A stretch of DNA of 33,040 bases from an uncultured Opitutia bacterium (GCA_903900845.1 CAIUOU010000165.1:1-33040); one strand, 5' to 3'; shown: positions 7,067 through 16,643, counted from the stretch's first letter. The notes: generated from the sequence alone by a model not told the origin. Numbers and translations: made by a program.

Positions 7067-8460
7067 GAAATCTTTCGACGGCCGCCGTCATGATGCTCGC
7101 CGCCCTCCTCCCGACCCAGGCCGCCGCCCAACCCGAGCCCGCCGACCTGCTGATCGTACGCGGCCACGTGCTGACCCTGAACGAGCGCCGCGAGGTGATC
7201 CGCGACGGCGTGGTCGCCATCCGCGGCGAACGCGTCGTCGCGGTCGGTGGCGCCGAGCTCGCGGCGCGTTTCGCCGCGCGCCGCACCCTCGACGCACGCG
7301 GAGCCCTCGTACTGCCGGGCATGGTGAACGCCCACACGCACGCCTCCATGACCGTCTTCCGCGGGCTGGGCGACGACGTGCCCGACCGCCTGCGGCGCTT
7401 CATCTTCCCGCTGGAGAAGCACTTCGTCGACCGCGAGATCGTGCACTGGGGCGCGCTCCACGGCATCGTGGAAATGATCGAGGGCGGCGTGACGACCTTC
7501 GCCGACATGTATTATTTCGAGGAGGAGGTCGCCCGCGCCGCCCGCCTCGCCGGCATGCGCGGCGTACTGGGACAGACGATCGTCAACTTCCCCGCGCCCG
7601 ACGCCCCCGAGCCGTACGGCGGCATCGCCCGCGCGCGACGTTTCATCGCCGACCACCGCGGCGACCCGCTGATCACGCCGGCCTTCGCGCCGCACGCGCC
7701 CTACACCGTCGAGCCCGACCGCCTTCGCGAAATCGCCCGTCTGGCCGAGGAACTCGACGTACCGGTGCTGATGCACGTCGCGGAGATGACCGACGAGATC
7801 GCCAACCTGCGCCGTGACCACAACCGCACGCCGGTCCAGCACCTGGAGTCTGTCGGACTGCTCAACCGCCGGCTGGTCGCCGCCCACTGCATCTTCGTCG
7901 ATGACGCCGACATCGAGCTCCTCCGCGCGAGCGGCGCCGGCGTCGCCCACGCGTTGGTCGCCAATATAAAGTCCGCGAAGGGCGTCGCGCCCGTCACCAA
8001 GATGCTCGCGGCCGGCGTGCGCGTCGGCCTCGCGACCGACGGACCGATGAGCGGCAACACCCTCGATATCATCGGCCAGCTCGGTTACGCGGCGAAGGTC
8101 CACAAGCTCGACCGCCGGGACCGCAACGTGATGCCCGCCGTCGACGTGGTCGAAATGGCCACCCGCGGCGGCGCCCGCGCGCTGCACCTCGAGGACCGGC
8201 TGGGCTCGCTGGAGCCGGGCAAACTCGCCGACGTCATCCTCGTCGACACCGACAGCACCGCGATGGTGCCGCTGCACGACCCGTACGCGGCGCTGGTTTA
8301 CGCGGCCAGCCCGCGCGACGTGCGCACCACGATCATCCACGGCCGCATCGTGATGGAGGACCGGCGCGTCCTGACCGTCGACGCCGCCGCGGTGCGCGCG
8401 CGCATGCGGGCGATCACTGATCGCATCAACGCGGCGCTCGCCAAGGGCCTGCCGCCCTGA
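7063..8460 (+). CDS. Exported amidohydrolase, adenosine/SAH/MTA deaminase-like
   Basis: The 465-residue product starts with a signal peptide (about residues 1-22, ending AAAQ), so it probably acts in the periplasm. The rest is a metal-dependent amidohydrolase of the cytosine/guanine/S-adenosylhomocysteine deaminase group. Metal and catalytic residues are visible as HTH (His91, His93), His238 and Glu241 in MHVAEM, His275 in AAHC, and Asp326 in ATDGP. The spacing of the last four is the one I recall for the SAH/5'-methylthioadenosine deaminase group. The C-terminal GKLADVILVD is typical. The start overlaps the nucleoside hydrolase stop (ATGA). Together with that gene and the divergent phosphoribosyltransferase it suggests nucleoside salvage, though the exact substrate is not readable from sequence. 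Confidence 0.88.
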   Translation: MRNLSTAAVMMLAALLPTQAAAQPEPADLLIVRGHVLTLNERREVIRDGVVAIRGERVVAVGGAELAARFAARRTLDARGALVLPGMVNAHTHASMTVFRGLGDDVPDRLRRFIFPLEKHFVDREIVHWGALHGIVEMIEGGVTTFADMYYFEEEVARAARLAGMRGVLGQTIVNFPAPDAPEPYGGIARARRFIADHRGDPLITPAFAPHAPYTVEPDRLREIARLAEELDVPVLMHVAEMTDEIANLRRDHNRTPVQHLESVGLLNRRLVAAHCIFVDDADIELLRASGAGVAHALVANIKSAKGVAPVTKMLAAGVRVGLATDGPMSGNTLDIIGQLGYAAKVHKLDRRDRNVMPAVDVVEMATRGGARALHLEDRLGSLEPGKLADVILVDTDSTAMVPLHDPYAALVYAASPRDVRTTIIHGRIVMEDRRVLTVDAAAVRARMRAITDRINAALAKGLPP

Positions 8461-8512
8461 GCGACAGCGAGTCGCGACGCGGCTTCCGGCCGCCTACCTG
8501 ATTTATCCTCGT

Positions 8513-8572
8513 CCTCCGTTACCTCTGTTACCTCCTGTTGAAAAACAGGACTCAACAGGAGCAAACGGAGGG
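8513..8572. repeat. Gene-less inverted pair of 9-nt tandem words
   Basis: The left arm consists of three tandem words, CCTCCGTTA (8513), CCTCTGTTA (8522) and CCTCCTGTT (8531). The right arm (8552-8572) reads as the reverse complement of the outer words, with one word missing. CTCCTGTTGA at 8532-8541 pairs perfectly with TCAACAGGAG at 8552-8561. A competing hairpin, CCTGTT (8534-8539) with AACAGG (8544-8549), is also possible. It lies between the amidohydrolase and the PSCyt operon. There is no poly-T tract to make it an ordinary terminator. The style matches the arms of the four gene cassettes further along, but nothing is enclosed. Confidence 0.6.
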
Positions 8573-8687
8573 GAGAGAGAGGCGGAGTTCATAAACCGCG
8601 TCGAAGCGGGCTCAATCTGGCCGCTTGCGTACGACGTGGGAGCATCCTTTTTTCTTCCCCGCAGCCCCACCCCGCCGGATCCACCCC

Positions 8688-11564
8688 ATGACCGCGACCG
8701 CTTTTTCCCGACGCCTTGTGCGCGCCTGCGCGCTGCTCGCGGCGGCCGCGACGACGGGGAAGGCGGACGAGGCCGGGGTCGATTTCTTCGAAAAAAAGAT
8801 CCGTCCGGTGCTGATCGAACGCTGCCACGAGTGCCACGCGGCGGACAAAAAGGTGAAGGCCGGCCTGCGGCTCGACCACGCCGAGGGCTGGCTGCGCGGC
8901 GGTGACTCGGGGCCCGCCGTGATTCCCGGCAAGCCCGACGAGAGTCCGCTCATCAAGGCGATCCGGTACACGAAGCTGGAATTCGAGGCGATGCCACCGA
9001 AGTCGGCGCTCCCGAAGCAGGAAGTGGCGCTACTCGAGGAGTGGGTGCGCCGCGGCGCGCCCGCCCCGGCCACGCCGGCACCGGTCGCCGGGGTGACAGC
9101 GGGACGGCGCGCGATGACGGTCGAGGAAGGCCGGCGGTTCTGGAGCTTTATCCCGGCGGCAAGGCCCGCGACGCCGGCAACCGACGCCGCGGGCTGGGCC
9201 CGCACCGAGATCGACCGTTTCATCGCGGCGCGCTGGAAGGACAGGGACCTCGCGCCCGCGCCCGACGCCGCGCCCGCGGCGCTGCTGCGGCGCGCGTCGT
9301 TCGACCTGCTCGGCCTGCCGCCCTCGCCGGCGCAGATCACCGCGTTTGAGCGCGATCCCGGCCCCGCGGCCTTCGCGCGGCTGGTGGACGAGATGCTCGC
9401 GTCGCCGCATTTCGGCGAACGCTGGGGCCGGCGCTGGCTCGACGTCGCGCGTTTCGCGGAGTCGAGCGGCGGCGGGCGCACGCTTTTGTTCAAGGACGCC
9501 TGGCGCTACCGGGACTATGTGATCGACGCGGTGAACCGCGACCTGCCTTTCGACGAATTCATCCGCGAGCAGATCGCCGGCGACCTGCTGCCCGCCGCCA
9601 ACCCGGCGGAGCGTGCGCGGCGGCTCACGGCGACGGCCTTCCTCACCCTCGGGCCGACGAACTACGAGGAGCAGAACAAGGACCAGCTGCGCATGGACGT
9701 CGTCGACGAGCAGCTCGACACCCTGGGCAAGGCCTTCCTCGGCATGACGCTGAGCTGCGCCCGGTGCCACGATCACAAGTTCGATCCGGTCACGCTGCGG
9801 GATTATTACGGCCTCGCCGGCATCCTGCGCGGCACGCACACGCTTCATAATTACACCGACAACGTCGCCCGGTGGGTTGACGCCACGCTGCCGCTCGCCG
9901 CGGAGGAGGAGAAGGCCCTGGCTGCGCACGAGGCGAAGGTCGCCACATTGGAGAAACAGGCCGCCCGCCTCCGCGCGGCCACCAAGGCGCCCGCCGCGAA
10001 AAAGTCCCGCAGCATTCCGCCTGGCGACCTGCCGGGCCTCGTGCTCGACGAAACCCAGGCCCGTGTCGTGGGCGCGTGGAAAAACTCGCAGACCACCCCC
10101 GGCTATGTCGGTGAGGGCTACCTGTCCGACGCCAACGAGGGCAAAGGTGAGAAGACCATCTCCTTCACCCCCGCCGTGCCGAGCACGGGGCGATACGAAG
10201 TGCGGTTCGGTTACACCGCCGGCACCAACCGCGCGACCAACGTGCCCGTCACCATCCTCCATGCCGACGGCGAGGTCACGATCACCGTCAACCAACGAAA
10301 GGACCCGCCCGCCGGAGAACGCCTGCTCTCGCTCGGCCAGTTCCGTTTCGAGAAGGACGGCCAGGGTTACGTGCTGGTGTCCAACGAGGGCACCGACGGC
10401 TTCGTGGTCGTCGACGCCCTGCAGCTGCTGCCCATCGATGCCCGCACCGAAGCGGCTTCGCCCGCGGCGCCCGTAGCCGCGAAGGTTGATCCCGAAGCCG
10501 ACAAACGCGCCGCCGACCTGCGCCGGGTTGAAGCCGAGTTGAAAAAGCTCACCGCCTCCGGACCCAAGCGTCCGCTGACGATGAGCGTGCGCGAGGCCGC
10601 CGGGGAGATCGGTGACACCGAGATCCGCGTGCGCGGCATCGCGCGCAACCTAGGCCCCAAAGTGCCGCGCGGATTCCTGGCGGTCGCCCACCACGGCGAG
10701 GCCCCGCGGTTCCGGCCCGACGAGAGCGGCCGCCGGGAGTTGGCGGACTGGGTCGCGAGTGAACACAATCCCCTCACGGCGCGCGTCACGGTGAACCGCG
10801 TGTGGGCCTGGCTGCTGGGCGAAGGGCTGGTGCGCTCGGTGGACAATTTCGGCACGACGGGCGAGGCGCCGACGCATCCGGAGCTGCTGGACCATCTGGC
10901 GCTGCGGTTCACGGCGGGCGGCTGGTCGGTGAAGACCCTGGTGCGCGAGATCATGCTCTCGCGCGTCTACCAACTCTCCTCGCTGCCCGGGCCCGGGGCG
11001 TCGGAACGCGATCCCGACAACCGCCTGCTGTCGCACACCAAGCGCCGCCGGCTTGAGGCGGAGGAGATCCGCGACGCGCTGCTGCTGGCGGCCGGCCGGC
11101 TCGACCTAGCGCGCGGCGGCCCGAACTTCGGCGCAACCACGCCCGCGAGCGAATACGGCTACGTGTTCACCGACGTCCGCCGCAGCGTCTACACGCCGGC
11201 GTTCCGCAACCGCCGTCCGGAGCTCTTCGAAGTGTTCGACTTCGCCGACATCAACGCGCCGCTCGCCCGCCGTGGCGCGACCACGGTGGCTCCGCAGGCG
11301 CTGTTCATGCTGAACCATCCCTTCGTGATCGAGCACGCGCGCCACGCCGCCGAACGCACGCGGCGCGAGACGCCGGACGCGGCCGACGACGCGCGCGTGG
11401 CGCACGCGTACCGCACCGTCCTCGGCCGGCCCCCGCGGGAACAGGAGCGGGCCGTCGCGCTCGATTTCCTCGCCGGCGCGCCCGGCGGAGAGGCGCGAGA
11501 GGCGCAGTGGTCGCAATTGCACCAGGCGCTTTTCGCCAGCGCCGATTTCCGTTACCTCGATTGA
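8688..11564 (+). CDS. PSCyt1/DUF1549/DUF1553 (PSD1) c-type cytochrome protein
   Basis: The 958-residue exported product belongs to the family abundant in Planctomycetes and Verrucomicrobia. After a signal peptide (about residues 1-27) comes a cytochrome-type domain with CHECH heme motif (Cys46, Cys49, His50). The DUF1549 (PSCyt2) domain is at about 165-385 and holds a second CxxCH, CARCH (Cys357, Cys360, His361). At about 449-583 lies a beta-sandwich resembling golvesin/carbohydrate-binding domains. The DUF1553 domain occupies about 680-940. The start at 8688 is chosen because it directly begins a signal peptide; the frame stays open upstream to 8625. It heads a block with the DUF1501 gene ten bases downstream, the usual partner. 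The biochemical function of the family is unsettled; an extracytoplasmic redox role is inferred. Confidence 0.93.
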   Translation: MTATAFSRRLVRACALLAAAATTGKADEAGVDFFEKKIRPVLIERCHECHAADKKVKAGLRLDHAEGWLRGGDSGPAVIPGKPDESPLIKAIRYTKLEFEAMPPKSALPKQEVALLEEWVRRGAPAPATPAPVAGVTAGRRAMTVEEGRRFWSFIPAARPATPATDAAGWARTEIDRFIAARWKDRDLAPAPDAAPAALLRRASFDLLGLPPSPAQITAFERDPGPAAFARLVDEMLASPHFGERWGRRWLDVARFAESSGGGRTLLFKDAWRYRDYVIDAVNRDLPFDEFIREQIAGDLLPAANPAERARRLTATAFLTLGPTNYEEQNKDQLRMDVVDEQLDTLGKAFLGMTLSCARCHDHKFDPVTLRDYYGLAGILRGTHTLHNYTDNVARWVDATLPLAAEEEKALAAHEAKVATLEKQAARLRAATKAPAAKKSRSIPPGDLPGLVLDETQARVVGAWKNSQTTPGYVGEGYLSDANEGKGEKTISFTPAVPSTGRYEVRFGYTAGTNRATNVPVTILHADGEVTITVNQRKDPPAGERLLSLGQFRFEKDGQGYVLVSNEGTDGFVVVDALQLLPIDARTEAASPAAPVAAKVDPEADKRAADLRRVEAELKKLTASGPKRPLTMSVREAAGEIGDTEIRVRGIARNLGPKVPRGFLAVAHHGEAPRFRPDESGRRELADWVASEHNPLTARVTVNRVWAWLLGEGLVRSVDNFGTTGEAPTHPELLDHLALRFTAGGWSVKTLVREIMLSRVYQLSSLPGPGASERDPDNRLLSHTKRRRLEAEEIRDALLLAAGRLDLARGGPNFGATTPASEYGYVFTDVRRSVYTPAFRNRRPELFEVFDFADINAPLARRGATTVAPQALFMLNHPFVIEHARHAAERTRRETPDAADDARVAHAYRTVLGRPPREQERAVALDFLAGAPGGEAREAQWSQLHQALFASADFRYLD

Positions 11565-11574
11565 GCCCCGCCCC

Positions 11575-12999
11575 ATGACGTCACCCCTCCCCCTTTCCCG
11601 CCGGCAAGCCCTCAGCCGTGTCGCGTGCGGCTTCGGTTTCCTCGCCCTCGCCGGCATGGCGGCGCAGGCCGCGACCCGCGGCACGAACCCGGTCGCCGCC
11701 CGGGCCGGCCACCACCGCCCGCGGGCCAAGCGCGTCATCTTCCTCTTCATGGGCGGCGGCGTGAGCCACCTCGACAGCTTCGATTACAAACCCGCCCTTT
11801 ACGCCAACGACGGCCGGATGCTCGAGTTCCTCGACCAGCGCGCGATCGCGAAGACCGGCGCGGGCGCCACCGGCCGGGTGATGAAGCCGATGTGGGAATT
11901 CCGCCAACGCGGCCAGAGCGGGCGCTGGGTCTCGGAGCTGTTTCCGCACATGGCGCGCCACGCCGACGATTACTGCGTCGTGCGATCGATGCACACCGAG
12001 GGCGTCGCGCACGGTCCGGCCACCCTCTTTCTCCACACCGGCACGACGAACCAGATCCGGCCCTCGATGGGCTCGTGGGTGACGTACGGACTCGGGTCCG
12101 AGAGCGAGAACCTCCCGGCGTTCGTCGCCCTCAGCCCGACGATGGCGAACGGCGGGCCGCGCAATTACGGCAGCGGTTTCCTGCCCGCGGTTTTCCAGGG
12201 CACTGCGATCGGACGCTCGGGCCAAAAGGCCGTCGAGGCTGCCCTCCGCAACGTCCGGCACCCTGACCTCTCCGCCGCGGCCCAACAGCGTCAATTCGAG
12301 CTCATCCGCGCATTGAACGGCGAGCAGCTCCGCGCCCGCCCCGGCGACCGCGAGCTCGAGGCCCTCGCCAGTTCCTACGAGCTCGCGTGGCGCCTCCAGA
12401 ACCACGCGCCCGATGTCCTCGACCTTTCCCGCGAGTCGGCCGCCACGCTCGCCCTCTACGGGATCGGCGAGGAACCCACCGACGACTACGGCCGCCAATG
12501 CCTGATGGCCCGCCGCCTCGCGGAGGCCGGCGTGCGCTACATCCAGGTCAATTACTCCGACAACACCAACAACCCGGCCTGGGACCAGCACTCCAATCTG
12601 CCCAAGCATAAGGACCACGCCGTACGCGTCGACAAACCCGTCGCGGGTCTGCTCGCCGACCTGAAGGCGCGCGGGTTGCTGGAGGACACCATCGTGTGGT
12701 GGGGCAGCGAATTCGGCCGCACACCCTACGCCGAAAAGAACGGCACTGGCCGCGATCACAACCCGACCGGCTTTTCCGTCCTCCTCGCCGGCGGCGGTTT
12801 CAAACCCGGCTTCGCCTACGGCGAGACCGACGAGTTCGGCCACTTCGCCGTGGAGAACAAGGTCCACATGCACGACCTCCACGCGACCATCCTGCATCAG
12901 CTGGGCCTCGACCACGAGCGCCTCACGTTCCGCCACGACGGCCGCGACTACCGCCTCACCGACGTCCACGGCCGCGTCGTGCACGACATTCTGGTTTGA
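11575..12999 (+). CDS. DUF1501 exported protein (sulfatase/phosphatase-like fold)
   Basis: The 474-residue product begins with a Tat-like leader (Ser-Arg-Arg-Gln-Ala-Leu near residue 8, then a hydrophobic stretch to about 33). The DUF1501 core follows: KRVIFLFMGGGVSHLDSFDYKP (about 47-68, family signature, length given only as position), a Glu-Phe-Gly-Arg-Thr-Pro motif near residue 379, and the ending HDLHATILHQLGLDHERLTF (about 430-449). DUF1501 proteins are distantly related to alkaline phosphatase/sulfatase folds and are nearly always encoded next to PSD1-type cytochromes, as here with ten bases between the genes. The actual substrate is unknown. No Shine-Dalgarno sequence is seen; the leader is CCCCGCCCC before the ATG. 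Confidence 0.93.
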   Translation: MTSPLPLSRRQALSRVACGFGFLALAGMAAQAATRGTNPVAARAGHHRPRAKRVIFLFMGGGVSHLDSFDYKPALYANDGRMLEFLDQRAIAKTGAGATGRVMKPMWEFRQRGQSGRWVSELFPHMARHADDYCVVRSMHTEGVAHGPATLFLHTGTTNQIRPSMGSWVTYGLGSESENLPAFVALSPTMANGGPRNYGSGFLPAVFQGTAIGRSGQKAVEAALRNVRHPDLSAAAQQRQFELIRALNGEQLRARPGDRELEALASSYELAWRLQNHAPDVLDLSRESAATLALYGIGEEPTDDYGRQCLMARRLAEAGVRYIQVNYSDNTNNPAWDQHSNLPKHKDHAVRVDKPVAGLLADLKARGLLEDTIVWWGSEFGRTPYAEKNGTGRDHNPTGFSVLLAGGGFKPGFAYGETDEFGHFAVENKVHMHDLHATILHQLGLDHERLTFRHDGRDYRLTDVHGRVVHDILV

Positions 13000-13079
13000 T
13001 CTTCCAACGCCGGTCGCCGGCATGCGCCGGCAGATTGGTTTCGGGCGAAGATACCCCGCCGAAAGCTTTCACTTTTCCC

Positions 13080-14018
13080 ATGCGCACACCCCCTGCCCTG
13101 CTCGCGTTGTTCACCGCCCTCGTACCACTCGCCGCGGCACCGTCGTATGACCAGTCCGGCGTACCGCTCGAGGTCGATGCCCCGCGGCCGGGACTCGTCA
13201 AAATCGTGATCCTAGCCGGCACGCCCAGCAGCAAGCCGATGGCCCACGAGTATTTCGCGGGGTGCGCGCTGCTGATGGACTGGCTGCGCGCCCAGCCCGG
13301 CGTCTGGCCGGTCATGGCGCGCGGCTGGCCAAAGGATGAACGCGTCCTCGAGGGCGCGCGCTGCGTCGTCTATTTCGGCGACGGCGGCGGCAAACAGCCG
13401 TTCGCCGAACCGCGGCGCTGGGCCGGCCTCTCCCGCCTGATGGCCAGCGGCACCGGCCTCGTTTTACTTCACCAAGCCATGGATTTCCCCCTCGGGGCGG
13501 ACGGAACGGCGATCAAGGGCTGGCTCGGCGCGGTCTTCCACAGCGACATCGGCAGCCGCGGCCATTGGGACATGGAGTTCAACGACATCGCCGCGCACGA
13601 GGTGACCCGCGGTGTGAAACCCTTCGCGGCTCCCGCCGACGGCTGGCTTTATAACCTGCACTTCGCCCCCGCGGGAGTCACCCCGTTGCTGCGCGGCGCC
13701 GTGCCCGACAAGTCGCGCTCGACCGCCGACTCCCGCAAACATGCCGGCCGCGCCGAGGTGATCGCCTGGGCGCACCAGCGGCCGGACGGCGGCCGCGGCT
13801 TCGGGTTCACCGGCGCGGATCTTCATAAAAGCTGGTCCTACCCGAGCCAGCGCACGCTCGTCCTCAACGGCATCCTGTGGAGCGCCGGCCTGCCGGTCCC
13901 CGCGGGCGGCGTGCAGGTCGACCTCGACCCGGCCGCGCTAGAGCGAAACCTAGACGACAAACCCGCCCCCGCCCCGGCGAAACCCCAGGCGAAAACCCCG
14001 GCGACGAAGAAAGCATGA
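13080..14018 (+). CDS. ThuA-like (trehalose-utilisation) domain protein, exported
   Basis: The 312-residue product has a signal peptide (about residues 1-19) and a ThuA-like class I glutamine-amidotransferase-type fold. KIVILAGTPSSKPMAHEY (about 41-58) forms the first strand and loop, CVVYFGDGGGK (about 99-109) is a second, and GLVLLHQAMDFPLG (about 127-140) is the family's conserved loop. The tail is rich in Pro, Ala and Lys. Larger frames run upstream, but the start at 13080 begins the signal peptide, 80 bases after the DUF1501 stop. Its stop overlaps the next start by four bases (ATGA). In this lineage ThuA proteins commonly accompany PSCyt and sugar-metabolism genes; the molecular function here is unknown. 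Confidence 0.88.
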   Translation: MRTPPALLALFTALVPLAAAPSYDQSGVPLEVDAPRPGLVKIVILAGTPSSKPMAHEYFAGCALLMDWLRAQPGVWPVMARGWPKDERVLEGARCVVYFGDGGGKQPFAEPRRWAGLSRLMASGTGLVLLHQAMDFPLGADGTAIKGWLGAVFHSDIGSRGHWDMEFNDIAAHEVTRGVKPFAAPADGWLYNLHFAPAGVTPLLRGAVPDKSRSTADSRKHAGRAEVIAWAHQRPDGGRGFGFTGADLHKSWSYPSQRTLVLNGILWSAGLPVPAGGVQVDLDPAALERNLDDKPAPAPAKPQAKTPATKKA

Positions 14019-16387
14019 GCGGGGAACGCGCGGTTTCGCGCCGCCGCTTCCTGCGCGACGCCGGCGCCACGGCCGCCGCCAGCAGTGCGGTTACTTTGCT
14101 ACCCTCGGGCTGTTCCACGGCGCCGGCGCTTTCGTCCACGCCCGCCTCCCCGCCGCCGCACCGCGCCCTCGCCGTGCCCGGCGTGCACGCGTATCCGCTC
14201 GAACACTCGATCGCCGCCGGCGGGACACTCGAGCTGTGCGTGAGCACCAGCGTGCCGTACCGCCTGTCGATCTGCCGCCTCGGCCGCGACGTCGACGACC
14301 CCGCGGGCGACGAGGTGCTCACCGATCTCGGCTCCTTTCCGGCGAACCCGCAACCGGTCCATCCGGGTTCCTACGTTACTTGCGCCCGCGGCATCGAGGG
14401 CCCGCGGCGCGCGCTCACCCTCGAATGCTGGGTGCGGCCCTGGGACCTCAAGGTGCTGCAGGGCGTCATCACGCAGGAGGACAAGGACGCCGACGACGGC
14501 TTCGCGCTCGGCGTCGGACCAGACGGTTACGTCGGCTTCTTTCTCGGTGACGGCGTTTCGCCCGACGAGAAGGTCATCCACCGCACGGCCGCCGGCGTGC
14601 TGAAACGCAACGAGTGGCACCACGTCGTGGCGATCTGGGACGGCGCGACCAAACGCGTGCACGTCAACGGCCGCGAGGCGGGTGCATGGCCGTTCGCGGG
14701 ACAGTTGGTGCCCGGCCGGCATCCCCTGCGCCTCGGCGCGATGGGGCAGGCCGGCGCCGCGACGCGTTTCCTCGACGGCGACATCGCGCAGCCCGCGGTG
14801 TACGACCGCGCGCTGTCCACCGCGGAGATCGCCGATCGTTTCGCCGACGGCGGTCTCACCTCCGCCCGAGGCGCCGGCATGCTCGGGGCCTGGCCGCTCA
14901 CGGAGGAGCAGGGCGAGCGCGTGGCCGATGTCTCGGGTGCCGGCCGCCACGGCGTGATCGTCAACCAAGCCACCTGGATGATCGGCGGCCCCTCGTTCGC
15001 CGCCGAAGTTCCCCGCTTCGGACCGTACGACCCGGCAAAGGACGCGAGGCGCGGGCACGGCCTGAGGCTGGCTTCGGACGACCTGTACGATTGCCGCTGG
15101 AACGTGACGCACCGCTGGACCTCGCCGGCGGCCGCGCGCAGCGGGTTCTTCGTCGCCCGGTTCGACTTCGAGTGGGAGGGTAAGCCCCGCCAGTACCATT
15201 GCACCTTCATCGTGCGGCGCGCCGCGGGAAAGAAGCGCGCCCCGCTGCTGCTCATCGCGGCCACCAACACCTGGCGGGCCTACAGCGGCACGCCCTTCGC
15301 GCTCACCCCGGAGGCGCGCCACCAGATCTGGGGCACCGGCGGCATCGAGCGCGACGCCCGCGGGCTGCCGGCGTACAACTTTTACCGCGATCATGCCAAC
15401 GGGCAGGGCACCTACCAGATGGGCCTGCGCATGCCTTGGCCGGCGGCGGGGCCGTACGTGCTCTACGGCGGACCGACCAAGTACAGCCACCTCGCGCGCG
15501 CGGAGCGCTTCACGCAGGTCTGGCTCGAGGAGCAGGGCTACGCCTACGACCTCGTCAGCGACCTCGACCTTCACCGCGACCCATCCCTCCCGCGCGGCTA
15601 CGCCGCCATGCTCGTCACCGGCCACAACGAGTACTGGTCGCTCCCGATGTACCGGGGCACCGACGCTTACCTGCGCGCCGGCGGGAACCTCGTCGTGCTC
15701 AGCGGCAACTCGGTCTTCTGGCGCGTGTCGTTCAACGCCGCAGGCACCGTGATGGAGTGCCGCAAGGCCGACGCCGCCGGCCAGCGCGTGCCGGCCGCGC
15801 GGCGCGGCGAGACGTGGCACAGCCAGGATGGTTTGCGCGGCGGCATGCTGCGCGAGTGCGGATTCCCCGGGGTCGACCTCATCGCTCTCGACTGCCTCGG
15901 CTTCAATTCGCCGGGCGCGCCCGAGCAATTCGGCCCGTATGTTGTCAGCCAGCCCGACCATTTCCTGTTCCGCCAACCCGAGGACCTCGGCCTCCGCCCG
16001 GGCGACACCTTCGGTTCCGCCGGCGACGGAATCCGGCTCGCGAACGCCCACGAGTTCGACATCCGGCCGTCCACTTTCCTGCGCCTGCAGGAGGAACCTC
16101 CGCCCGAGGGTGGACGCGTGCCGCCAGACCCCGCCGGGATCACGCTGCTCGCGAACGGACAGGTCTTCTGGAAAAAAGGCGGCAGCGCGTTCGACTACTT
16201 CTTCCGCCGTATCAAGCCGCAGAGCGACCAAGGCGGCGAGATGATCTACTGGGAGCGCCCCGCCGGCGGCCGCGTCTTCAACGCCGCCGCGATCGGGTCC
16301 GGTTGGGTGCTCTCGGTCGACGCCAGGATGGCCGGGCTTCTGCGCAACGTGCTCGCGCATTTCGGCGTGAAAAGACGCGGAACCTGA
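14015..16387 (+). CDS. LamG plus N,N-dimethylformamidase beta-subunit-like exported protein
   Basis: The 790-residue product opens with a Tat motif (SRRRFLRDAG, residues 8-17) and a hydrophobic stretch ending LLPSGC, so it may be a Tat-exported lipoprotein. Residues about 131-276 are a LamG/concanavalin-like domain (LECWVRPWD, WHHVVAIWDG, YDRALSTAEIADRF). Residues about 349-787 match the large domain of the N,N-dimethylformamidase beta subunit family, with the conserved Gly-His-Asn-Glu-Tyr-Trp-Ser motif near residue 540. Characterised dimethylformamidases are cytosolic iron amidohydrolases; an exported homologue probably acts on another amide or glycan. The start overlaps the ThuA-like stop, so it is co-translated with that block. 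Function is inferred from the domain only. Confidence 0.88.
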   Translation: MSGERAVSRRRFLRDAGATAAASSAVTLLPSGCSTAPALSSTPASPPPHRALAVPGVHAYPLEHSIAAGGTLELCVSTSVPYRLSICRLGRDVDDPAGDEVLTDLGSFPANPQPVHPGSYVTCARGIEGPRRALTLECWVRPWDLKVLQGVITQEDKDADDGFALGVGPDGYVGFFLGDGVSPDEKVIHRTAAGVLKRNEWHHVVAIWDGATKRVHVNGREAGAWPFAGQLVPGRHPLRLGAMGQAGAATRFLDGDIAQPAVYDRALSTAEIADRFADGGLTSARGAGMLGAWPLTEEQGERVADVSGAGRHGVIVNQATWMIGGPSFAAEVPRFGPYDPAKDARRGHGLRLASDDLYDCRWNVTHRWTSPAAARSGFFVARFDFEWEGKPRQYHCTFIVRRAAGKKRAPLLLIAATNTWRAYSGTPFALTPEARHQIWGTGGIERDARGLPAYNFYRDHANGQGTYQMGLRMPWPAAGPYVLYGGPTKYSHLARAERFTQVWLEEQGYAYDLVSDLDLHRDPSLPRGYAAMLVTGHNEYWSLPMYRGTDAYLRAGGNLVVLSGNSVFWRVSFNAAGTVMECRKADAAGQRVPAARRGETWHSQDGLRGGMLRECGFPGVDLIALDCLGFNSPGAPEQFGPYVVSQPDHFLFRQPEDLGLRPGDTFGSAGDGIRLANAHEFDIRPSTFLRLQEEPPPEGGRVPPDPAGITLLANGQVFWKKGGSAFDYFFRRIKPQSDQGGEMIYWERPAGGRVFNAAAIGSGWVLSVDARMAGLLRNVLAHFGVKRRGT

Positions 16388-16643
16388 GCGGTCCCGCGCA
16401 CCAGCTGCCCGCAACCCGGCGTTTTCTCCGCGCCCGGGCAACCAAGGCCCAAGGAACCGCCGACCGCCGGCATCGCCCTCCCTGCCGCCGGCCGCAGGGA
16501 AATAAAAAATCGCGGCCGACCGCGTCGGGAGCCCGGGTGAACGCCCGCGACTTCTCCCAAGCGGGGGATTGATGACCGGCGGCGGCGCGGACGCGTTTTT
16601 CCGTCGCCATGCACGGGCGCAGGGTTTCGCCTTCCGCCAGCCT

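Noticed and set aside
16490-16517. Terminator-like pairing of GGCCGC with GCGGCC before aroC
   Set aside because: The loop is 16 bases and there is no T-run after the stem on either strand; an AT-rich promoter patch is as likely.
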